From Acanthamoeba sp. SK_2022b (lineage: Eukaryota > Discosea > Longamoebia > Acanthamoebidae): 14,020 bases of DNA. The stretch covers positions 1 through 14,020 of the forward strand of contig JANDJZ010001282.1 of assembly GCA_027943245.1 (NCBI GenBank). The letters are read 5' to 3'. The notes beneath the pieces are model-generated. The model did no database searches. It was not told the origin of the DNA and was given only the letters and a program-made list of their open reading frames with translations. The first letter of the stretch is position 1, and the number at the start of each line of letters is the position of its first letter. The translations under genes were made by a program, and so were the position numbers. This document shows, piece by piece, positions 1 to 7,034 of the stretch.

Positions 1-862
1 CCCGAACTGTTCCTCTATGCGGTGCGTCAGGCCAAGGCGCGCGGCATCAAGACCTCGGGCCATATCCCCATGGGGATCACGGTGCTGGAGGCGGCCGAGG
101 CCGGTCTGTCGACCATCGAACACCTCAGCTATCTGATGAAGGCGGGATCGCGCGACGAGGCGGCGATTTCGGCCGATTACCTGGCCGGGCGCTACACCTA
201 TGCCGAGGCCATGGCCCAGTATGCCGCGACCTTTGACCCCGACACGGCGCGCCGCGTCTATCGGCGTCTGGCCGAGTTGGGCGTCATGGCCTCGCCGACC
301 CAGCATGGATCATCGACCCTGGCGTGGCTGGACCGCGACGACCACAGCCACGACCAAGAACTGGCCTATATCGGCCCGGGCATTCGCGGCACCTATGGCT
401 GGCGGGTCGAACGGGCTGCGGCGGCGACGCCTGAGCAAGGTCGAGGCGCGCCACCGGGTCGAGGCGACGACCTTGCGGACCCTGCCGCTGCTGCGCGAAG
501 CCGGTGTGCGGGTGCTGGCGGGCACGGATGCAGGGTTCCTGAACGCCTTCAACTATCCGGGCTTCTCGCTGCATGACGAACTGGCCCTCTATGTCGCCAA
601 CGGCCTGACCCCGCGTGAGACGCTGGAGGCGTCCGTGATCAATGGTCCAGCGCTGATGGGCGTCAGCGATCGCTATGGCGCCGTGGCGCAGGGCAGGGCG
701 GCGGACCTGATCGTGCTGGACGCCAATCCCCTGACCGACATCGCGGCCACGCGCCGGATCAACGCGGTGGTCCGCGGCGGTCGTCTGCTGGACCGGGCTG
801 AACTGGATGGCCTGCTGGCCGACATCCGGGCGCGGGTGCAGGCGCACGAGGCCGCGAAGTAA
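1..862 (+). CDS. Amidohydrolase family protein, 5' truncated, one frameshift
   Basis: Metal-dependent hydrolase of the amidohydrolase superfamily, close to the imidazolonepropionase/prolidase-like group. The gene is open from the first base, so the N-terminus with the HxH metal motif lies outside the window. Visible metal-site signatures are a His in TSGHIP (about codon 20), a His in TIEHL (about codon 41) and the Asp of AGTDAG near 525-540. A C-terminal beta-sandwich segment with GRAADLIVLDANPL follows. The frame changes from 1 to 2 near 405-430, equivalent to one extra base. Protein similarity continues across the break, so a sequencing error or a very recent mutation is likely. The stop is TAA at 860-862, only 4 bp from the convergent lysR stop. 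Substrate cannot be told; a dipeptidase or other cyclic-amide hydrolase is possible. Confidence 0.85.
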
Positions 863-866
863 AGGG

Positions 867-1744
867 TCAGGCGGCCAGGGCCGACAGGCTGTCACGCAGA
901 TGGTCGACCATCAGCCGCACCTTGGGCGGCACGTGGCGGGGGTGCGGGTGAACGGCCCAGACGCCTTCGTCGGGCGGGCGGTGGTCGGGCAGGACGCGGA
1001 TCAGGGCGCCGGTCGCCAGGGCCTCTGACACATAGAAGTCCGGCAATTGGCACAGGCCCAGCCCCTGCAGGGCCGCGTCCAGCACGGCCGCGCCCGAGTT
1101 GCAGCGCCAGCGGCCCGTGGGGCGCAGGCTCACCTCTCGCCCGGCCTCGGTGAACCGCCAGTGTTCCGATGATCCGGTCAGCAGATCATGCGCGGGCAGT
1201 TCGGACAGGTCGCGCGGCGCGCCGCGACGGCCCAGATAATCGGGAGCGGCGCACAGGATCAGTCTGCGCGACGCCAGCCTGCGCGCTATCAGCCGCGAGT
1301 CGGTCAGATGGCCGAAACGGATCGCCAGATCATAGCCGTCCCCGACCAGATCCATTGGTTGTCCAGGTCCAGTTCGATGGACAGTTCGGGGTGTGTGCGG
1401 GCGAAGGCGTTGACGGCGGGAGCCACGAAGCGTTCGCCGTAGGAGACGGAACAGGTCATCCGCAGCAGGCCGCGCGGGGCGCTGTCGTCGGGCTGGACGG
1501 CGGCCAAGGCCTCGTCGCGCTCATCGATCAGTCGGCGGCAGCGGGTCAGGAAGTCGCGCCCTGCATCGGTCAGTTCGACCCGGCGGGTGGTGCGGTTCAG
1601 AAGCCGCGTCTGCAGCCGGTCCTCCAGCCGGGCGATCTCACGGCTGACGGCCGAGGTCGACAACCCCAAACGTTTCGCGGCGGCGGAGAAGCTGGCCTGC
1701 TCCGCCACGGCGGTGAATTCGTCGATCCCGTCCCAGCGGCTCAT
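867..1744 (-). CDS. LysR-family transcriptional regulator, one frameshift
   Basis: DNA-binding regulator with an N-terminal winged helix (about residues 1-60, including [19 protein letters not shown] and [16 protein letters not shown]) and a LysR substrate-binding domain after it ([30 protein letters not shown]). Corrected length is about 292 residues, normal for the family. The frame breaks near 1355-1358: the first frame runs through SIELDLDN, and the second resumes at [11 protein letters not shown], consistent with one missing base. The family normally has a short linker exactly here, so nothing else seems lost. The gene is divergent from adhC with 157 bp between the starts, and a dyad lies 15 bp upstream of its ATG, so it probably regulates itself and perhaps adhC. 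The effector is unknown; the sequence resembles the AaeR/DsdC-like LysR majority that controls neighbouring catabolic or detoxification genes. Confidence 0.9.
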
Positions 1745-1758
1745 TGGGACGTTCGATC

Positions 1759-1783
1759 ATTATTGTTGCCTCTCTGCAATAAT
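1759..1783. promoter_or_regulatory. Candidate LysR-type operator (dyad)
   Basis: A perfect 7-bp inverted repeat, ATTATTG at 1759-1765 and CAATAAT at 1777-1783, separated by 11 bases. A second register pairs ATTGTTGC (1762-1769) with GCAATAAT (1776-1783), matching at 7 of 8 positions. AT-rich interrupted dyads with the T-N11-A pattern are typical LysR binding sites. It lies 15 bp upstream of the lysR start and about 120 bp upstream of adhC, in a notably AT-rich stretch for this genome. The function is inferred from position and symmetry only. Confidence 0.5.
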
Positions 1784-1901
1784 GTTTTGCGTTTGTCGCC
1801 GTTTCGATGCCGCCTCATCGGGCGTAATAACGCACTCAATTCCCCTCAAGCAGCGCACCGCCGCGCGGCGAGCGATAGGGGCCTCCGGAGGACCTAGAAT
1901 T

Positions 1902-2878
1902 ATGAAAACCCGCGCCGCCGTTGCGTTTGAAGCCAAACGCCCGCTCGAAATCGTCGAGGTCGATCTGGAGGGGCCGCGTGCGGGCGAGGTGCTGGTCGAG
2001 ATCAAGGCCACCGGCATCTGCCACACCGACGCCTATACGCTGGATGAGGGTCTGGACCTCAGAAGAGACATCTTCCTTCTGATCCACACGCAGGCCACGA
2101 GGGCGCGGGCGTGGTGGTCGAGGTGGGGCCGGGCGTGACCTCGGTCGCGGTCGGGGATCACGTCATCCCACTGTACACGCCGGAATGCCGCCAGTGTAAG
2201 TCGTGCCTGTCGCGCAAGACCAACCTGTGCACCTCGATCCGCTCGACCCAGGGCAAGGGCCTGATGCCCGACGGCACGTCGCGCTTTTCCTACAAGGGGC
2301 AGGCCATCGCCCACTATATGGGCTGCTCGACCTTCTCGAACTATACGGTCCTGCCCGAGATCGCCCTGGCCAAGATTCGCAAGGACGCGCCGTTCGACAA
2401 GGCCTGCTACGTCGGCTGCGGCGTGACGACGGGCGTGGGCGCGGTGGTCAATACGGCCAAGGTCGAGCCGGGCGCCAACGCCGTGGTCTTTGGTCTGGGC
2501 GGCATCGGCCTGAACGTCATCCAAGGGCTGAAGATGGTCGGCGCCGACATGATCATCGGCGTGGACATCAATGGCGACAAGGAGGAGTGGGGCCGTCGCT
2601 TCGGCATGACCCATTTCGTCAATCCCAAGGACACGCCTGACGTGGTGGCGCGTCTGGTCGAACTGACCGACGGCGGCGCGGACTACACCTTCGACTGCAC
2701 CGGCAACACGGTCGTCATGCGTCAGGCGCTGGAAGCCTGCCACCGCGGCTGGGGCGAAAGCGTGGTCATCGGCGTGGCGGAAGCGGGCAAGGAGATCGCC
2801 ACCCGTCCGTTCCAGCTGGTCACGGGCCGCGTCTGGCGCGGCTCCGCCTTCGGCGGCGCGCGGGGCCGCACCGACACG

Positions 2879-2926
<48 letters not shown>

Positions 2927-3019
2927 ATGATCACCCACACCTTCGGTCTGGAAGACATCAACAAGGCCTTCGACCTGATGCACGAGGGCAAGTCGATCCG
3001 TTCGGTGGTGGTCTTCTAG
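1902..3019 (+). CDS. adhC: S-(hydroxymethyl)glutathione dehydrogenase / class III alcohol dehydrogenase, with a disrupted patch
   Basis: Zinc- and NAD-dependent oxidation of S-hydroxymethylglutathione (formaldehyde plus glutathione) to S-formylglutathione in the cytoplasm. Start ATG 1902 has a strong GGAGGA at 1887-1892. Seen in order: GICHTD with the catalytic-zinc Cys; HEGAG at 2096-2110; the structural-zinc cysteine cluster [17 protein letters not shown] (about 2180-2230); GCGVTTG with the third catalytic-zinc ligand; the Rossmann glycines GLGGIG (about 2491-2508); and a family-typical C-terminus. Length of about 370 residues is normal. Between about 2048 and 2093 the sequence departs from the family: the frame shifts from 0 to 2 and about 8 bases appear extra, replacing the usual segment before GHEGAG. 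All ligands outside the patch are present. The TAG stop lies inside the left arm of the palindromic element at 3016-3213. Confidence 0.93.
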
Positions 3020-3213
3020 GTTCAATCGACATTCAGTTCGTTCACCCCCTTAACTCGTCATTCCGGGGCTGAGCGGAGCGAAGAACCCGGAACCCAGGAG
3101 ACGTGCATCCGGCATCGAATGCATCCAGCGGTGCGATTGTGGCCCTGGGTTCCGGGTTCGTCCTTCGGACGCCCCGGAATGACGATTCTAGGGTGAATGT
3201 CGATTGAACCTAG
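3016..3213. repeat. Nested palindromic intergenic element with 20-bp terminal inverted repeats
   Basis: Three perfect nested inverted-repeat pairs were found by eye. Outer: 3016-3035 with 3194-3213 (20 bp, beginning CTAGGTTCAATCG). Middle: CGTCATTCCGGGGC at 3056-3069 with its complement at 3171-3184 (14 bp). Inner: GAACCCGGAACCCAGG at 3083-3098 with its complement at 3144-3159 (16 bp). The whole could fold into one long hairpin with a loop at about 3099-3143. The inner GTCATTCCGGGG type resembles dispersed palindromic repeats common between genes in alphaproteobacteria. Both outer ends carry CTAG, which could be a target duplication. The adhC TAG is part of the left arm. No transposase gene is present. 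It may act as a transcription terminator or mRNA 3' stabiliser between adhC and the VOC gene. Confidence 0.85.
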
Positions 3214-3316
3214 GTCTGAACCCGTTGCGGCCAATCGGTCAGTTGCGCATCGAAATGCTCTCTGACTAGATGACGCCGACGCCGGATCAGAGCGGCGAAG
3301 GGAAAGAGACAAGACC

Positions 3317-3700
3317 ATGTTCACACATGTCACCGCGGGGGCGAACGACGTCGCGGCGTCGCGTCAGTTCTATGATGCGGCGCTGGGCGCGCTGGGGGTT
3401 GCGGCCTCCGCCGGGCCGGACCCCAAGGGGCGGTACTGGTGGCGCACCCGTCTGGGCGCCTTCGCCGTCGGCGCGCCTATCGACGGCGAAGAGGCCTGCC
3501 ACGCCAACGGCGGCACCATCGGCTTCTACGCCAAGGATGAGGCGGCGGTGGACGCCTTCCATGCGGCGGGCGTAGCCCATGGCGGAACCGCGATCGAGGA
3601 CCCGCCCGGCCGCCGTCCCAATCCGTTCGGCGACATGTATCTGGCGTATCTGCGCGATCCGTCAGGCAACAAGATCTGCGCTGTTTACAGGTACGGCTGA
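3317..3700 (+). CDS. VOC superfamily protein (glyoxalase/dioxygenase fold)
   Basis: A 127-residue protein with the vicinal oxygen chelate fold: two beta-alpha-beta-beta-beta halves. The first begins FTHVTAGANDVAASRQFYDAAL, and the second ends with the signature YLRDPSGNKICAVY. The N-terminal His of FTHV sits where VOC enzymes place a metal ligand; a second His lies in ACHANGG. The exact reaction is unknown: lactoylglutathione lyase-like, glutathione-transferase-like and non-catalytic members share this fold. It lies between adhC and fghA, and its TGA overlaps the fghA ATG (TGATG at 3698-3702), so the two are probably translationally coupled. Its place between two glutathione-formaldehyde enzymes suggests a glutathione-adduct substrate, which is inference. 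Start ATG 3317 follows a modest purine-rich stretch (AAGGGAAAGAG). Confidence 0.88.
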   Translation: MFTHVTAGANDVAASRQFYDAALGALGVAASAGPDPKGRYWWRTRLGAFAVGAPIDGEEACHANGGTIGFYAKDEAAVDAFHAAGVAHGGTAIEDPPGRRPNPFGDMYLAYLRDPSGNKICAVYRYG

Positions 3701-4533
3701 TGCAAACCACGAAGACCCACATCGTTCATGGCGGAACCCTTCGCTATCTGAAGCACGACAGCGATACGACCGGCACGCCCATGACCCTGTCGGTCTTTGT
3801 TCCGCCCGGAGAGGGGCCGTTTCCGGTCCTGATCTGGCTGTCGGGCCTGACCTGCACGGAAGACAACTTCACCACCAAGGCCGGAGCCTACCGCGCCGCC
3901 GCCGAGCATGGCCTCATCATCGTGGCGCCCGCTGACACCAAGCCCGCGCGGAGAAGGCGTGGCGGACGATCCGGCTCTATGACCTGGGGCAGGGCGGGCT
4001 TCTATGTCGATGCGACTGAAGAGCCATGGGCGCCGCATTTCCGCATGGAATCCTACGTCACAGGCGAGTTGATCCGCCTGATCGACGATCATTTCCCGAC
4101 CACCGGCGTCCGGTCGATCTCGGGCCATTCGATGGGCGGGCATGGCGCCCTGACGCTGGCGCTGAACCATCCCGACCTGTTTCGCTCGGTCTCGGCCTTT
4201 GCGCCCATCGTGTCGCCGTCCGTCGCGCCATGGGGCGAGAAGGCCTTCACCGCCTATCTGGGCGACGACCGCGCCGTCTGGGACCGGCATGACGCCGCCA
4301 AGCTGATCGCGGCGGGCGCTGCTAAAGGCGTCTATGACGACATCCTGATCGACCAGGGCGACGCCGACAGCTTCCTGGCTGACCAACTGAAGCCCGAACT
4401 GCTGCAGGCCGCCGCCGACGCCGGCCAGAAGGTCACCGTGCGGATGCAGCCGGGCTACGACCACTCCTATTTCTTCATGGCCAGCTTCATCGCCGACCAT
4501 GTGGCCTTCCACGCAAAGCGTCTGAAGGGCTGA
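3700..4533 (+). CDS. fghA: S-formylglutathione hydrolase
   Basis: Cytoplasmic serine esterase that splits S-formylglutathione to formate and glutathione, the step after AdhC. The 277-residue alpha/beta-hydrolase shows the nucleophile elbow GHSMGGHGAL with Ser144, the Asp segment QGDADSFL (Asp223 probable, Asp221 possible) and His255 in GYDHSYFF. The LSGLTCTEDNF motif near the oxyanion hole and VDATEEPWAPHFRMESYV are family hallmarks. Residues about 78-98 do not match: the arginine-rich run there replaces the expected PDTSPRGEGVADDP-like loop. The expected codons are readable one frame over (for example RGEGVADDPA), so compensating indels have shifted a 60-base stretch without breaking the ORF. 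The start overlaps the VOC stop by one base. Confidence 0.94.
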   Translation: MQTTKTHIVHGGTLRYLKHDSDTTGTPMTLSVFVPPGEGPFPVLIWLSGLTCTEDNFTTKAGAYRAAAEHGLIIVAPADTKPARRRRGGRSGSMTWGRAGFYVDATEEPWAPHFRMESYVTGELIRLIDDHFPTTGVRSISGHSMGGHGALTLALNHPDLFRSVSAFAPIVSPSVAPWGEKAFTAYLGDDRAVWDRHDAAKLIAAGAAKGVYDDILIDQGDADSFLADQLKPELLQAAADAGQKVTVRMQPGYDHSYFFMASFIADHVAFHAKRLKG

Positions 4534-4540
4534 CATTCGG

Positions 4541-5525
4541 ATGACGCGTCGCCTTGGTTGGATGGTTCTCACGGTCATGCTGGCGGCTGGATCGGCCTTG
4601 GCGCAGGAGCAGGTCGGCGATCTCGACTGGCGGCCCAATCTGGCGTCGCGGGCGTACGCAGCCGACGGGCCTCTGGTCCGTGTCGATCAGGGGCATGGCA
4701 GCGAGCAGACGATAGACGGGCGGTACGCCGCTTTCGCCGCCCTGATGCGGGCGGACGGATATCGCATCGAGGCGAGCCGGGGTCGCTTCGATGCGCCTAA
4801 CGCGCTTAATGGCGTGGCGGTGCTGGTCATCTCCAATCCGGCGCGACCTGCGGACGCGTCGCGCGCATCGGCTTTTGACGACGCGGAAATCGAAGCGATC
4901 AGCCGTTGGGTGGGGCTAGGCGGGTCATTGCTTCTAGCCGCCGATCACGCCCCCATGGCGCAGCCGCTGAAGCTCTGGCCGCCAGGTTCGGGGTATTGAT
5001 GGGCACGGGCTATGCTTTTCAGCCCCTAGGCGATGACGCCACGGCCAATCTGGTGTTTCCGCGCCAAGCGCTTGCGGATCATCCGATCATCGAAGGGCGT
5101 GACGACAGTGAGCGCGTGAATGTGGTCAGGAGCTTCACCGGGCAATCACTGGCTGGACCGAAGGACGCCACCGTGCTGCTGGCGATGAGCGTGGATGCGC
5201 GGGAGGCTCCGGATCTTGAAGCTATGCAGATCATAAGGCGTCGCCTGCGCGCCGGTGAAGATCAGTCGTCCTCGCGGAGCTGTCGAGGCCCGCATTGCCT
5301 GCCCGCGCCTTGCGTGTTCCGTTTCGCGAGGGCCGGGTCGTCGTACTTGAGAGGCCGGGATGCTTACGGCGCAGATCGTGCGTTTTCCCGCACCAACCGG
5401 ATCGCCAACCCGTTCGTATGGGACTGAATACGTCAGGGCACCACGACCAGCAGTTCGCGCTGAACCTGATGCATTGGCTGTCGCGCCTTTCTCCCCTGAT
5501 GCGAGGGCGGCATGACTGCTCTTGA
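4541..5525 (+). pseudogene. Exported DUF4350-like protein, multiple frameshifts
   Basis: Starts 7 bp after fghA with a clear Sec signal peptide (MTRRLGWMVLTVMLAAGSALAQ, cleavage after ALA). The mature part resembles DUF4350/class-I-glutamine-amidotransferase-like proteins: VDQGHGSEQTIDGRYAAFA, VLVISNPARPAD and GGSLLLAADHAPM. From about 4972 the reading moves from frame 2 to frame 1 (one base missing before CTCTGGCC), continuing GVLMGTGYAF and LADHPIIEGR. It then moves to frame 0 near 5290-5310 (VPFREGRVVVL), frame 2 near 5349 (EAGMLTAQIVRFP) and frame 0 again near 5420 (NTSGHHDQQFALNLMHWL). At least four shifts make it broken as read. Good coding sense within each piece argues for sequence error, especially after 5230. 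Function is unknown; position suggests the same transcript as fghA. Confidence 0.7.
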
Positions 5526-5738
5526 TGCTTACGAACCGATGTTTTCCTGCCCCCAAGTCATGAGGTGGGCTTCTGCCTGCACGAGAAGGGCCAGAAGCGG
5601 GTGGTCGAGGCCCTGCCCAAGGGCCTGGACGCCGCCGTGCGCGCCGTCTTCGCCGCCGAAGGGGTGGACGAACCCAATGCGCCGGGCGACCTGAAGCGGG
5701 CCGTGCGCGATTGCCTGAAGTCGAACTTGCCAGCTTGA
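5512..5738 (+). CDS. Small hypothetical protein, probably one frameshift
   Basis: A coding-looking stretch of about 75 codons. Frame 0 is open from 5526 to the TGA at 5736-5738, with strongly GC3-biased codons (EKGQKRVVEALPKGLDAAV, then GDLKRAVRDCLKSNL), but it has no ATG. An ATG at 5512 in frame 1 gives MTALDAYEPMF and would join frame 0 if one base is missing in the T and C runs at about 5541-5556. That start overlaps the end of the preceding broken gene by 14 bp, as in a coupled operon. I do not recognise the family. The product looks soluble, mixed-charge and helical, with no signal peptide or membrane segment. Confidence 0.5.
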
Positions 5739-5846
5739 CCGTTCTCGCGGATTAAGCGGGGAACAAATCCGGGCGCAGGCGCTTGGGTTTGAGGAACGGG
5801 CGCCTATGTGCACCCCATCGAACTCTGTTGGAAAAAGGAACCTCCC

Positions 5847-6458
5847 ATGGCCTTCACCTGCCCCCGCTGCCCTATGCCTATGACGCGCTGGAGCCGGCCA
5901 TCGACAAGGAGACGATGACCTTCCACCACGACAAGCACCACCAGACCTATGTCGACAACCTGAACAAGGCCGTCGACGCCGACGCCAGCCTGCAGGGCAA
6001 GTCGCTGGAAGAGCTGTTCGCCAACATCTCCAAGGCGCCCAAGGCCGTCCGCAACAACGGCGGCGGCCACTGGAACCACAGCCTGTTCTGGGAACTGCTG
6101 GCCCCGGCCGACAAGGCGGGCGAGCCCTCGGCTGAACTGGCCGCCAAGATCGACGCCGAACTGGGCGGTCTGGACAAGTTCAAGGCCGATTTCGACGCCG
6201 CCGGCGCCGGTCAGTTCGGCTCGGGCTGGGCCTGGCTTGATCCTTCAGGACGGCAAGCTGAAGGTCACCTCGACTCCGAACCAGGACAACCCGCTGATGG
6301 ACGTCGCCGAAGAGAAGGGCGCCGTCCTTCTGGCCGCCGACGTGTGGGAGCACGCCTATTATCTGAAGTACCAGAACCGCCGCGTCGACTACCTCAAGGC
6401 CTTCTGGTCGGTGGTGAACTGGAACAAGGTCAACGAACTGTACGAAGCCGCCAAGTAA
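5847..6458 (+). CDS. sod: Superoxide dismutase (Fe/Mn family), two offsetting indels
   Basis: Cytoplasmic dismutation of superoxide to hydrogen peroxide and oxygen. Start ATG 5847 follows AAAAAGGAA at 5832-5840. Corrected length is 203 residues, normal. Metal ligands are visible: His27 in [12 protein letters not shown], the second His of [11 protein letters not shown], and Asp and His in [21 protein letters not shown] carries a Gln at the position typical of Mn-type enzymes, while alphaproteobacterial members are often annotated as Fe, so the metal is left open. One C is missing near 5857 (ACCTGCC where ACCCTGCC is expected), moving the frame from 0 to 2. One extra T at 6237-6238 returns it to frame 0. 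Everything between is conserved, so both indels are probably errors. Confidence 0.93.
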
Positions 6459-6481
6459 GGCCCGTCGTCAGAACGACCAAG

Positions 6482-6515
6482 ACGCCCGCCGGATTATCCG
6501 GCGGGCGTTTTCTTT
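6482..6515 (+). terminator. Rho-independent terminator of sod
   Basis: Perfect 11-bp stem, ACGCCCGCCGG (6482-6492) with its complement 6498-6508, loop ATTAT, followed by TTTTCTTT at 6508-6515. It begins 23 bp after the sod stop. On the minus strand the same hairpin follows the 77-codon gene by about 5 bases but has only a weak T tract, so reverse termination is less certain. Confidence 0.92.
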
Positions 6516-6519
6516 GGGG

Positions 6520-6753
6520 TCAGATGTCGAAGTCGGGATCTTCGTTCAGCCTGTGGCGCAGGCGTTCGCCGTGATGCTGGCGCAGGGCGCGGCGCTGGCG
6601 CAGCAGTTCGTGAATGCCGTCGGCCAGGGACAGCAGCTGCTGGTCGTTCAGCGGTTCGACCAGATCGACCAACTGGGTCCGCAGGTGATCGAAGCCGACG
6701 TGGCTAAGGCCGACGTGGGGGCTGAGGTGAAAATTGTCTCCGTTCGCTCGCAT
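6520..6753 (-). CDS. Small hypothetical protein, His-rich, 77 residues
   Basis: A 77-residue soluble protein with ten His, many Arg and an acidic tail (NEDPDFDI). Codon third positions on this strand are strongly G/C while the opposing plus-strand reading has poor codons, so the minus strand is the real gene. The middle, [40 protein letters not shown], splits into predicted amphipathic helices. No signal peptide, membrane segment or Cys-based metal motif is seen. I do not recognise a family; helix-rich small regulatory or adaptor proteins look like this. It is tail to tail with sod, sharing the terminator hairpin between them. Confidence 0.7.
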   Translation of the reverse strand: MRANGDNFHLSPHVGLSHVGFDHLRTQLVDLVEPLNDQQLLSLADGIHELLRQRRALRQHHGERLRHRLNEDPDFDI

Positions 6754-6879
6754 CAGATACTCCGGCTGGGTGCATCGTCAGTCCAGCGCCGCAAGACCAG
6801 GGCGCTCGGTCTGTAAGGCGCAGCTTGCGCCTGCGGTTCCCCGAAATCGTGCTTAACGCCCGCTGGGGCTGGCCACAGC

Positions 6880-6908
6880 TTGACTCTGGAGGCGGGGCTG
6901 GCCATAAG
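6880..6908 (+). promoter_or_regulatory. Candidate housekeeping promoter for rpsD
   Basis: TTGACT at 6880-6885, 17 bases, then CATAAG at 6903-6908: a good -35 box and an acceptable -10 box. The leader to the rpsD ATG would be about 120 bases. An 11-bp direct repeat GGGGCTGGCCA (6865-6875 and 6894-6904) brackets the -35 box and touches the -10 box. No competing TTGAC-like site is seen between the minus-strand gene and rpsD. Confidence 0.5.
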
Positions 6909-7034
6909 CGCCGCCTTCCACGCCTCCCGGTTCGCCGCGGGGCGGGGTTGATGACGGAAGATGCGTGGACCGCCGTTGAGATCGCATTCCCAATCCAGGG
7001 GATGCCGGGCCGCATCGAGTGAAAAGAGAATAGA

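Noticed and set aside
2033..3025. Minus-strand open frame of 330 codons opposite adhC
   Set aside because: It is an antisense shadow; the plus strand encodes all dehydrogenase motifs.
3099..3143. Loop of the palindromic element as a possible CRISPR-like or toxin-antitoxin unit
   Set aside because: There is only one copy of the repeat, no spacers and no small coding frame of its own.
3058..3333. Minus-strand 91-codon frame over the palindromic element
   Set aside because: It is composed of the inverted repeat itself; such repeats often give spurious short proteins.
3685..4638. Minus-strand open frame of 317 codons opposite fghA
   Set aside because: It is an antisense shadow, and the fghA catalytic triad is on the plus strand.
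6817..6831. GGCGCA / TGCGCC hairpin upstream of rpsD
   Set aside because: A short 6-bp GC palindrome without a T tract is expected by chance in this composition.
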